DNA of 64,000 nt from an uncultured Emticicia sp. (lineage in GTDB: Bacteria; Bacteroidota; Bacteroidia; Cytophagales; Spirosomataceae). Below the pieces are notes generated by a model. It was given only the letters and a program-made list of their open reading frames with translations. It did no database searches and was not told the DNA's origin. The stretch covers positions 124,001-188,000 of the forward strand of contig NZ_CALCZQ010000052.1 of NCBI RefSeq assembly GCF_937903345.1, in the 5' to 3' direction. A program made the position numbers and the translations under genes. Below, piece after piece: positions 18,590-25,556 of the stretch (positions within the stretch are counted from its first letter, which is position 1; each line of letters starts with the position of its first letter).

Positions 18590-19455
18590 ATCTTTTGACC
18601 ATTTAAGGTTAAATTGTCTTTTTAAAACTTAGTACAGTTAAAATTGTTTGATTTCAAAAGGAAAATTTACTATTATGCAAATATACCTTTTTCAATCTTC
18701 AAAAGATTTAGCCTTTGAAGTGGAAATTAGATTACAAATGTACAGAAAATTTATAAATTTTAATTTTTCTTTTGACTTGTTCGGTACTCGGTAGGGTTTT
18801 GTTTTTCTCCGTACGTTAGCCTTTCGTCTCTTTTTTGAAAAGTTGTAAAGTGAGAATTTTTATTTGAAATGGTTTTTAAACTTTTTTTAGCGTAGTTCTA
18901 AAAATATGCAAAACTGGAAATAACATATTTTTATTTACCATAGATTTAGAATTGGGAAACCATATATTTTTGGTACTCATTTTACAGTCAATGATGTCTT
19001 AGGTTGGCTGACAAGTGAAGTGAGTTATGATAATTTTTAAAAATTTTCATAGTATTACTCATAAAAATATTTCAGTATAATAGGATTTTGCTGTACACGG
19101 AGGGGAAAACACTAAAGTATTCATTAATACGGAATTAGATTACTGTTTCAAGAAAATTTCTCTTTTGGGGTTGTAAAGAAATGAGATGTTATTCTTAAAT
19201 TCTTTCGTGTGGGCCGCTCCAGCTCAAAAATGACTGTTAAAGTCTCGCAAATTTGGGATTCTGCAATATAAATAATTATTTGATTGTAACTTTCGATGAA
19301 GATTTGTCGATCCTATCTATGCATTTTTCCTCAAAAGCAGGATTGTAAATATTTGGAAATTATTCAATTCAAGAATTAGTAGAAAAAGTCAGTATGAGGC
19401 ATTCAGAGAAAAAACAATCAGTCGATGGAGAAGTCTAAAGCCTTTTGGAAATGTT
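18590..19455. other. Long intergenic region with gene decay
   Basis: 866 bases without an intact gene. The end near dxs must hold the dxs promoter; on the minus strand 18685-18678 reads TATATTTG, a match to the -7 consensus. The middle (18,780-19,200) is AT-rich and full of stops in all frames. The far end holds the relic described at 19225-19438. Confidence 0.6.
19225..19438 (+). pseudogene. Relic of a DUF5615 (PIN-like) toxin gene
   Basis: In one frame the DNA reads VSQIWDSAI; after a frameshift the next frame reads NNYLIVTFDEDLSILSMHF, then a stop, then GNYSIQELVEKV. This is the order of conserved pieces in DUF5615 PIN-like toxin proteins (IWxxA, then NN-(Y/F)-(I/L)-(I/V)-TxDEDF, then a GNxST-like turn). 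At least one frameshift, one in-frame stop and loss of the N-terminal part are evident, and no start codon fits. The partner DUF433-type antitoxin is not recognisable upstream. Family recall is from memory and would need a profile search. Confidence 0.6.
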
Positions 19456-20364
19456 TTAATCTTTCTTTTGACTTGCACGATATAGTTTTTGCTTTTCTTC
19501 TTTAGTAAGACTTTCGTATCCTGATTTGCCTATTTTATCCAAAATAGAATCGACCTCCATTTGATCAGGGAAGTAATTCGGGTCAAGGTTTGAGTGGCTG
19601 CCACTTTTTATCGCTACCGTTGACTCGCTGTATTTTCTTTGTGGTATTTTTACTTGTGGTTTTGGTTTCCAAAGGCTGCTCCACCAATCGCTAAATGCTT
19701 CTATCGGACTTCCTAAATCTGTTCCTCGACGTAACAAATAAATGTATGAATAACCTGCTACAGCTCCGCCTAGATGGGAGATTCCACTACTAGGTACTAC
19801 AAAAGATATAATCAAGAAAGTAAAAGCGAGGTATTTAATTTTTATAAGTATAATACCAAATAAATAAAACTCATATTCGGGAAGTAAGGCAACGGCCGCA
19901 AACATCACCGCATAAACCGCCGCAGAAGCTCCTAAAATAGTTGGGCTAATATTATTGAGTTGAGGCGATAATGACAATAAATTATAAAACGCAATGTAAA
20001 TCAAACCACTTATAATTCCACCGATGAGATAAATATTTAATAACTTTCTGCTTCCTATAAACTCCTGTACCAAAGATCCGAACCAAAACAACGAAAGCAT
20101 ATTGAATAGCAAATGAAAAAAACCATTGTGTGTAAAGCAGTAGGTAACGAGTGTCCAAGGTTTGCGGATAAAGGACTTTATTGGAGCAATCAAATCAAAA
20201 TTATCTGTGATGATTTTGTTTATTACTCCACCATTCGGAAAAAAAGAAAAGATAAAACTGAGTAAAATTAGTAACAAAAAAATTCCCGCATTGATGAGCA
20301 TAAGTTGCATCAATGTGTTGCCTTTCCTAAATGGACTCTTTATGTCGTCTATGAAACCTGCCAC
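19456..20364 (-). CDS. Rhomboid family intramembrane serine protease (second of tandem pair)
   Basis: 302 residues with about six membrane segments. The catalytic serine lies in GASAAVY (S147) and the histidine in SHLGG (H197), so the dyad is intact, but the usual GxSG reads GASA, with alanine after the serine. A cytoplasmic C-terminal extension of about 80 residues, charged and helical (DSILDKIGKSGYESLTKEEK), is typical of the Bacteroidota subgroup. It begins 2 bases after the stop of the other rhomboid, in an evident mutL-rhomboid-rhomboid run. Confidence 0.88.
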   Translation of the reverse strand: MAGFIDDIKSPFRKGNTLMQLMLINAGIFLLLILLSFIFSFFPNGGVINKIITDNFDLIAPIKSFIRKPWTLVTYCFTHNGFFHLLFNMLSLFWFGSLVQEFIGSRKLLNIYLIGGIISGLIYIAFYNLLSLSPQLNNISPTILGASAAVYAVMFAAVALLPEYEFYLFGIILIKIKYLAFTFLIISFVVPSSGISHLGGAVAGYSYIYLLRRGTDLGSPIEAFSDWWSSLWKPKPQVKIPQRKYSESTVAIKSGSHSNLDPNYFPDQMEVDSILDKIGKSGYESLTKEEKQKLYRASQKKD

Positions 20365-20366
20365 TT

Positions 20367-21005
20367 TTAATAAAATCTATCCTTTTTTTTGTTCCAGTAA
20401 TTAATCAATAATACACCAAAAATTAAGCCACCAATATGAGCAAAATGTGCAACACCGGGCATGACATTATAGACACCTGAGAAAATCTCGAAAAGTGCAT
20501 ATAAAGATACTAAATATTTTGCCTTTACTGGTATTGGAAGTGGAAAAATTATCATTTCGGTGTTTGGAAATAATCTTGCAAATGCTCCTAACATTCCAAA
20601 AATTGCTCCCGAAGCTCCTACCATTGGAATGCTCATCATGATTGTATATTCGGCAGAATCAATAGAAATTTGAGAAATTTCGTAAAGACTGATACCTCCA
20701 TGAAGTAAGCAAGCTCCAACCCCCGAAACCATGTATAAAATAAGAAAGCGTTTACTACCCAAGAAACTTTCGAGCATTGGACCAAACATAAACAAACCGA
20801 ACATATTACTGAATATATGTCTTGTACCTGAATGTAGAAACATATACGTAAATATTTGAATAGGGTTGAAAAGACCCATTTCTTGTAGCGAAAAGGTATG
20901 ATAACCAAAAATTGTGGCTAAATCGATTCTTAGAAAACTTTGTAATAAATAAACAGCAATATTTGCTATTAATAAGTTACGAACAACGGGTGTAACTTGA
21001 AACAT
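20367..21005 (-). CDS. Rhomboid family intramembrane serine protease (first of tandem pair)
   Basis: 212 residues, six predicted membrane helices. Catalytic serine in the canonical GASGAIFG (S132) and histidine in AHIGG (H190); the HxxxN oxyanion region is HIFSNMFG. Almost entirely membrane core, without a soluble extension. It lies 42 bases downstream of mutL on the same strand. Substrates are unknown. Confidence 0.92.
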   Translation of the reverse strand: MFQVTPVVRNLLIANIAVYLLQSFLRIDLATIFGYHTFSLQEMGLFNPIQIFTYMFLHSGTRHIFSNMFGLFMFGPMLESFLGSKRFLILYMVSGVGACLLHGGISLYEISQISIDSAEYTIMMSIPMVGASGAIFGMLGAFARLFPNTEMIIFPLPIPVKAKYLVSLYALFEIFSGVYNVMPGVAHFAHIGGLIFGVLLINYWNKKKDRFY

Positions 21006-21047
21006 ATCGTAATGTTGGTTAAAAAAGCTTTTTCGTAAAACTTAAAA

Positions 21048-22976
21048 TTACTGTTTGCGATTCAGTAATTCGGCTATTTGGTCTAACGACAAAATAGTTA
21101 TAATTGGTTCACCATTTGGTGTGTAGGTCGGTACGGCGGTCTCGAAAAGCTGATGAATCAGCAGGTTTATCTCAATTTTTGATAGCTCGCCCATGTATTT
21201 GGATGACGAACGCTTCGAGAAGGAACGTGCAACGTTTTCTAATCTATCTAACTGTAAATCAGTCTGATTAGTTTTATATTGTTGTACTAAACCTTCAAAA
21301 ATTTCTTTTTCGTTTTCTTCTTGTACTTCAGGAGGAACGCCATTAATTTTAATAGTATGCTGTCCAAATTCTTCAAACGAAAACCCCAATGCCTTAATCT
21401 CCTCTTGAATTTCTATGACCAACTGATAATCAGCGGGCTGTAAATCTAAGGTTTTTGGAAAGAGGAGCTGTTGAGTAAACGATTTTTTGTTTTTTAAATT
21501 ATTAAAATATTTTTCGTATAAAATTCGTTCGTAAGCTGCTCGCTGGTCGATGAGCATCATTCCACTTTTGGCTTGGGCTGCTATAAAACGATTTTGTATC
21601 TGAATCGCACTGATTTCTTGTATTTCGGCAATTCTGCGGCTTTCGTCCGAAATAACGTTGGCCTTGCTTCCCATTGTCATCTGTTCCAAATCAAACCCCA
21701 AACTTGCTTGATTATTGGGTTTAAAACCCTCTAAACCGTCAAAAAGTTTTCGCCAACTTTCGGCATTTGAAGAGGCGTTATCACGTTGGACAGCATCCCT
21801 TTTTTCTCGATAAGCATCATCTCGTTGTGGCTGATAACTGCCCTGCTGTGATGAAGGACGGGCGTTTTCAAAATCATTTAAACCCGAAAACGAAGGATTA
21901 ATTGGATGCTGAGAATCGTTGAAACGATTGGTATTCGTAAGATTCGCAAAATTTATATCGGACTCAAAATCTATCGTTGGTGTGAGATTATAAACTCCGA
22001 TGGCCCTACGAACTGTCGAGCGAATTATGGCATACACGGCTCGTTCGTCGTCAAATTTTATCTCAGTTTTGGTCGGATGAATATTTATATCAATATGCGA
22101 TGGATCGATTTCGATAAACAATACATAAAATGGACTGCTACCTTCTGGAATCGTTGACTCAAAAGCACTCAGAATAGCATGATGTAGATAATTGTGCTTG
22201 ATAAAACGTTTATTTACGAAAAAAAACTGTTCACCACGCCCTTTTTTTGCTGATTCTGGTTTGCCTACGTAGCCTGAAATATTCACAAATGGCGTCTCTT
22301 CTTCGCAGCCTGCTAGTTGTTCTCGGTAAGCTTTTCCGAAAATATCAACAATTCGTCGGCTTAGTTTTCCCGCAGGGAGGTTATATATTTCTACATCATT
22401 ATGATAAAGTGTAAAAGTAATTTCTGGATGAGCCAGCGAAACTCTTTGGAATTCATCAAGAATATGTTTCATCTCGACAGGATTCGATTTTAAAAAATTT
22501 CGTCTAGCAGGAACATTGAAAAAAAGGTTTTTTACCTGAAAATTCGTGCCTTTTGTGCAAGAAACCGATTCTTGACTTTTTATCTCTGAGCCTTCAATCC
22601 GAATCATCGTTCCTACTTCGTCAATCATACGGCGACTACGTAACTCTACTTGGGCGATGGCAGCAATCGAGGCCAATGCCTCACCTCGAAAACCCATTGT
22701 CAGAATCGAAAAAAGGTCATCAGCGGTGCGAATTTTTGAAGTGGCGTGTCGCTCAAAACTCATACGAGCATCAGTAGCCGACATTCCCATGCCGTCGTCA
22801 ATAACTTGTATAAGTGTGCGGCCAGCCTCCTTTACAATCAATTGTATATTATTGGCCTGAGCATCAATCGAGTTTTCCAAAAGTTCTTTCACTACTGAGG
22901 CTGGTCGTTGTACAACTTCTCCTGCCGCAATTTGATTGGCTATCGAGTCAGGTAGTAAATGAATAATATCAAGCAT
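21048..22976 (-). CDS. mutL: DNA mismatch repair protein MutL
   Basis: 642 residues from ATG 22976 (MLDIIHLLPDSIANQIAAGE); an upstream in-frame ATG at 22991 would add five residues not seen in the family. GHKL ATPase motifs: ENSIDA, DDGMGM, GFRGEALASIA. A long, polar linker (about 345-440) leads to the dimerisation domain. The endonuclease motif DQHA(x)2E(x)4E appears as DQRAAYERILYE: the metal-ligand histidine is an arginine, so nicking activity is doubtful. It heads a run with two rhomboid genes. Confidence 0.95.
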   Translation of the reverse strand: MLDIIHLLPDSIANQIAAGEVVQRPASVVKELLENSIDAQANNIQLIVKEAGRTLIQVIDDGMGMSATDARMSFERHATSKIRTADDLFSILTMGFRGEALASIAAIAQVELRSRRMIDEVGTMIRIEGSEIKSQESVSCTKGTNFQVKNLFFNVPARRNFLKSNPVEMKHILDEFQRVSLAHPEITFTLYHNDVEIYNLPAGKLSRRIVDIFGKAYREQLAGCEEETPFVNISGYVGKPESAKKGRGEQFFFVNKRFIKHNYLHHAILSAFESTIPEGSSPFYVLFIEIDPSHIDINIHPTKTEIKFDDERAVYAIIRSTVRRAIGVYNLTPTIDFESDINFANLTNTNRFNDSQHPINPSFSGLNDFENARPSSQQGSYQPQRDDAYREKRDAVQRDNASSNAESWRKLFDGLEGFKPNNQASLGFDLEQMTMGSKANVISDESRRIAEIQEISAIQIQNRFIAAQAKSGMMLIDQRAAYERILYEKYFNNLKNKKSFTQQLLFPKTLDLQPADYQLVIEIQEEIKALGFSFEEFGQHTIKINGVPPEVQEENEKEIFEGLVQQYKTNQTDLQLDRLENVARSFSKRSSSKYMGELSKIEINLLIHQLFETAVPTYTPNGEPIITILSLDQIAELLNRKQ

Positions 22977-23298
22977 AGATTCAATTATCAATGGGCTGCA
23001 TTCCTATGGGCAGTATTCCGTTGGGCTGCATACCGCTTATCAGTCCTTAATTAAGGCTCAATTTTAAAACATTAAAAAAAACAAAACTGTTCGCTTGGTG
23101 CAAATTTGTCGCTTTTCGAGGGGAAATCATTGAATAATCTGATTTTTTTTAGAAAAACCCCTAAAATAGATTTTTGAAAAGCTATTAGCAGAGAGATATT
23201 GCTGTGGTTTATGGAATAAGAAAGCACTATGTGGCGTTTTCATTGAACTATTTTAATACAATACCTTGTTTTTTAAAAAATTTAAACCTTTCTCAAAA
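22977..23298. other. Divergent intergenic region mutL / DUF2911
   Basis: 322 bases with the promoters of mutL (minus) and the DUF2911 gene (plus). Apart from the short tandem repeat next to mutL I see no RNA, no ORF and no clear promoter pair. Confidence 0.5.
22991..23036. repeat. Three imperfect 15-16-bp tandem repeats upstream of mutL
   Basis: Units at 22991-23005, 23006-23021 and 23022-23036 share the core TGGGCtGcATtCC with a few changes. Read on the minus strand they would spell G-M-Q-P-x-G-x-L-P-I-G-M-Q-P-I, but no start supports translation. They end 14 bases before the mutL start. Confidence 0.6.
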
Positions 23299-23823
23299 AT
23301 GAATAAAATCGTAAAAATTATTTTGATTATGGTGGTCGTTTTGGTGATAGCTTTCTTTGGTTTGAAAAGCTTTACCAAAAGTAAAAGTCCAGCCGAAACC
23401 ACCAAGTTCGACCAAAATGGATTAACCATACAAGTTGATTATAGCCGACCTTACAAAAAAGGGCGTGATATTTTTGGAAAACTACTACCTTATGGTCAAA
23501 TTTGGCGTACTGGTGCAAACGAAGCCACGATTTTTGATGTAAAACAAGACATTAAAATTGGAGATAAAACTCTAAAAGCAGGAAATTATACACTTTGGAC
23601 AATTCCAAATGTTGATAAATGGACGGTAATTTTAAACAGCGAAACTGGACAATGGGGTACAAATTATGATGAGAAAAAAGATGTCCTGCGAGTAGATGTG
23701 CCTGTTGGGAAGTCAGCCAAAATAATGGAACAATTTAAAATTGATTTTGCCGCAGCGGCTACAGGTGCAGAAATGATTTTGCGTTGGGATGATACTGAGG
23801 TAAAGGTGCCGATTGTTTTGTAA
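23299..23823 (+). CDS. DUF2911 domain protein, membrane-anchored or secreted
   Basis: 174 residues from ATG 23299 (MNKIVKIILIMVVVLVIAFFG, an N-terminal membrane or signal segment); the track start further upstream at 23266 adds an unneeded leader. The body is the DUF2911 fold: QVDYSRPYKKGRDIFGKLLP, GQIWRTGANEAT, then GNYTLWTIPN and WTVILNSETGQWG. DUF2911 proteins are common extracytoplasmic Bacteroidota proteins with no assigned activity. It stands alone. Confidence 0.87.
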   Translation: MNKIVKIILIMVVVLVIAFFGLKSFTKSKSPAETTKFDQNGLTIQVDYSRPYKKGRDIFGKLLPYGQIWRTGANEATIFDVKQDIKIGDKTLKAGNYTLWTIPNVDKWTVILNSETGQWGTNYDEKKDVLRVDVPVGKSAKIMEQFKIDFAAAATGAEMILRWDDTEVKVPIVL

Positions 23824-23835
23824 ATATACTGTAAA

Positions 23836-23874
23836 TAGAAAAGCTTTCGTAAAAATTTTATGACAGCTTTTCTA
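23836..23874. terminator. Weak hairpin between DUF2911 and barstar genes
   Basis: A 10-bp perfect stem (TAGAAAAGCT with AGCTTTTCTA) around a 19-base AT-rich loop, between convergent genes. There is no good T run, so terminator activity is uncertain. Confidence 0.4.
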
Positions 23875-23914
23875 TGCCCGAAGTTTTATAAAAATACGCT
23901 GATTACAGATTATT

Positions 23915-24337
23915 CTATTTTGCCTCATAACTAATCTCCTGATTATCAAGTAGTTTTGTAATACGTTCGCTTGTTGAGAAAGCTATAATTATCTCTTTTT
24001 TAGGGCGTTCGTCTTCTTCATCGCTCCATTCCCAGTCTTCGCATGTAGCATCGAGCAAATCAAGTAGAGTCGGTAATTTATCAGGATTTCGTTCTTTTTC
24101 TACAAATGACTCTGAATTTGTTATATAAATCGCAATCTTGGACTGCTCTAACCATGATAAGTCATTGAGCATTTCGTCGAACGAATCGAGGTTAAAACCA
24201 AAGTGTTCAGGAAAACTAAGAGCTTTGGCAACTTCTTCGTAAAAACCTCTTAATGTATGTGCTTTTAGGCCATCAATCTGAGCGATATGATAGCCGTTTA
24301 ATGATTCTAAATTGTTGGTTATAAGAAAATTAGCCAT
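23915..24337 (-). CDS. Barstar-family ribonuclease inhibitor
   Basis: 140 residues, acidic and cytoplasmic, matching the barstar fold: IDGLKAHTLRGFYEEVAKAL, then PEHFGFNLDSFDEMLNDLSW. In barstar this helix carries D35 and D39, which plug the barnase active site; here they align with D51 and E55. The protein is longer than barstar (about 90 residues) because of an acidic insert (EDWEWSDEEDERP). It lies 52 bases downstream of the barnase-like RNase gene on the same strand, so a cognate inhibitor role is very likely. Confidence 0.87.
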   Translation of the reverse strand: MANFLITNNLESLNGYHIAQIDGLKAHTLRGFYEEVAKALSFPEHFGFNLDSFDEMLNDLSWLEQSKIAIYITNSESFVEKERNPDKLPTLLDLLDATCEDWEWSDEEDERPKKEIIIAFSTSERITKLLDNQEISYEAK

Positions 24338-24389
24338 AGGTATTAGTTAAAAAAAATATGAGGTAGAGAATCTGAGATTCGTGCCAAAA

Positions 24390-24848
24390 TTATTCGATTT
24401 CGATAAAACTTTTATAGTGATTTTTTGTAAAATACGCTTTGCTATTTGAGCCAGTTACGAGTCGTTCAGCTCCTCTGTTTTTTCCTTGCTTCTTGGGATT
24501 TATATCCCATTCTTGATAATTTATTCGGCGACCGTTTTCATCTTTTTGCGGAAGTTGTTTTTCATAATTCCCAAATTTACGTCCACCAACGTAGCCATCA
24601 GGTGCAGTGCCATTTTTTTTAACATACTTTAGCACCTCATAAACTTTCTGCGGAATCTTATTTTGTTTATTAGACTCAAAATCAGTTGTTTCTTTCTCAG
24701 TTTTTTTCTGCTTTTCTTTTAGCTTATATTGTTGTGCCGCTTGTTCAGTAGCTTTAAAAGACTCTTGTTTGTTAGCTTGTCGGCATCCCAAAAGTGTTTG
24801 ACCTACAAGTAGAAGTATTAAAAGTATATATTTTAAAATTGAATTCAC
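24390..24848 (-). CDS. Barnase-like guanyl-specific ribonuclease, lipoprotein
   Basis: 152 residues. The signal peptide ends in a lipobox LLGC (C22), so the mature enzyme should be membrane-anchored outside the cytoplasm. After a lysine/glutamine-rich linker (about 23-65) comes a microbial RNase domain (about 66-152): VLKYVKKNGTAPDGYVGGR, then YQEWDIN, and the C-terminal YFTKNHYKSF. Catalytic residues align with barnase: E113 with E73, R125 with R83, R129 with R87, H144 with H102. Immunity comes from the downstream barstar-like gene. It may be a housekeeping secreted RNase or a contact weapon; the sequence does not decide. Confidence 0.88.
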   Translation of the reverse strand: MNSILKYILLILLLVGQTLLGCRQANKQESFKATEQAAQQYKLKEKQKKTEKETTDFESNKQNKIPQKVYEVLKYVKKNGTAPDGYVGGRKFGNYEKQLPQKDENGRRINYQEWDINPKKQGKNRGAERLVTGSNSKAYFTKNHYKSFIEIE

Positions 24849-24864
24849 GAAACTGTTTTAGGTT

Positions 24865-25161
24865 TTAGTTCAAGGAAAAAGAAGGAACCTTCATCACGAT
24901 CGCATTATTAAACATTAGCTCGATAATGGTGGGTTGCATAAAATCAATCAATGGAAATTCTCCGATAATTCGCATAACTTCCAATTCGTCATCGGCATTG
25001 ACTACGCACCAAAGGCGGTCACGCTCCATCGAGAGAGCATACGACTGTATTTTTCCATCTTCTAAAAGCTGATTTACCATCATTCTTTGGGCAGGAATTT
25101 TTATAAATAATTTTTCTGGAAATGGGTTTGGCAATTCAAACTCTACCATAAATTGGCTCAT
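24865..25161 (-). CDS. Muconolactone-isomerase-like small protein
   Basis: 98 residues resembling the muconolactone delta-isomerase/YCII ferredoxin-like fold: an N-terminal strand MSQFMVEFELPNPFPEKLFIKIPAQR, then SYALSMERDRLWCVVNADDELEVMRIIGEFPLIDF and a final strand. No aromatic-degradation genes are nearby, so the catalytic name should not be taken literally; many such proteins in Bacteroidota have unknown roles. It is 16 bases upstream of the RNase gene and heads that three-gene run. Confidence 0.65.
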   Translation of the reverse strand: MSQFMVEFELPNPFPEKLFIKIPAQRMMVNQLLEDGKIQSYALSMERDRLWCVVNADDELEVMRIIGEFPLIDFMQPTIIELMFNNAIVMKVPSFSLN

Positions 25162-25556
25162 ATTTTTCTCTTGGGCTTGTTGTTTAATACAATTAATTGA
25201 ATGACAAATGGCTTATAATCAGTAAAATAAATGAAAGTGAACTTATTAATACAATAAAATTGTACACTAATATAAACAAGATTTCTAAAAAAACGTTTAC
25301 TTTGCAAAACTTATCTCAAAAGGGGTGCCTCAATATAACGGGCTGAGATTATACCCATTGAACCTGTACACGGATAATGCCGCCGCAGGGAAATAAAGTA
25401 CTTTTGGAAAGTCATGACTTTTCAAATTGTACTTCGATTTATTCAATTTACAATTTTGTCAAACCAAAGACAGCAAGCCGGCGGAATTTCCGTGCGACTT
25501 ATGCAGTTTCGACGGGATTTTGCTCCTTTTTCCTGTTGTTAAAACTTTCAAAAACA
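25162..25556. promoter_or_regulatory. Divergent promoter region and riboswitch leader
   Basis: 395 bases between the minus-strand small isomerase-like gene and the TonB-dependent receptor. It contains the TPP riboswitch and a leader of about 160 bases. The leader has a long open frame joined to the receptor, but that frame starts inside the riboswitch and is not credible as coding. TTACTTTG ahead of the riboswitch is a near match to a -7 box. Confidence 0.5.
25316..25397 (+). ncRNA. TPP (thiamine pyrophosphate) riboswitch
   Basis: Classic thi-box conservation in order: GGGGTGCC, the pyrimidine-sensor helix with GGGCTGAGAT and ATACCC, then GAACCTGTACACGGATAATG and the closing GCCGCAGGGAA. It sits about 160 bases before the ATG of a TonB-dependent receptor, so it should lower receptor expression when intracellular TPP is high. 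The leader behind it contains a 14-bp palindrome (AAAGTCATGACTTT) that may belong to the expression platform, but no clear intrinsic terminator is seen. Confidence 0.95.

Noticed and set aside
22977..22991. Longer MutL N-terminus
   Set aside because: The conserved MutL start is MLDIIHLLP at 22976.
24865..25161. Aromatic-degradation enzyme
   Set aside because: The fold resembles muconolactone isomerase, but no catabolic neighbours exist; named only as similar.
25377..25556. Open frame continuous with the TonB-dependent receptor
   Set aside because: It starts inside the TPP riboswitch, so it is untranslated leader; the ATG at 25557 begins a signal peptide.
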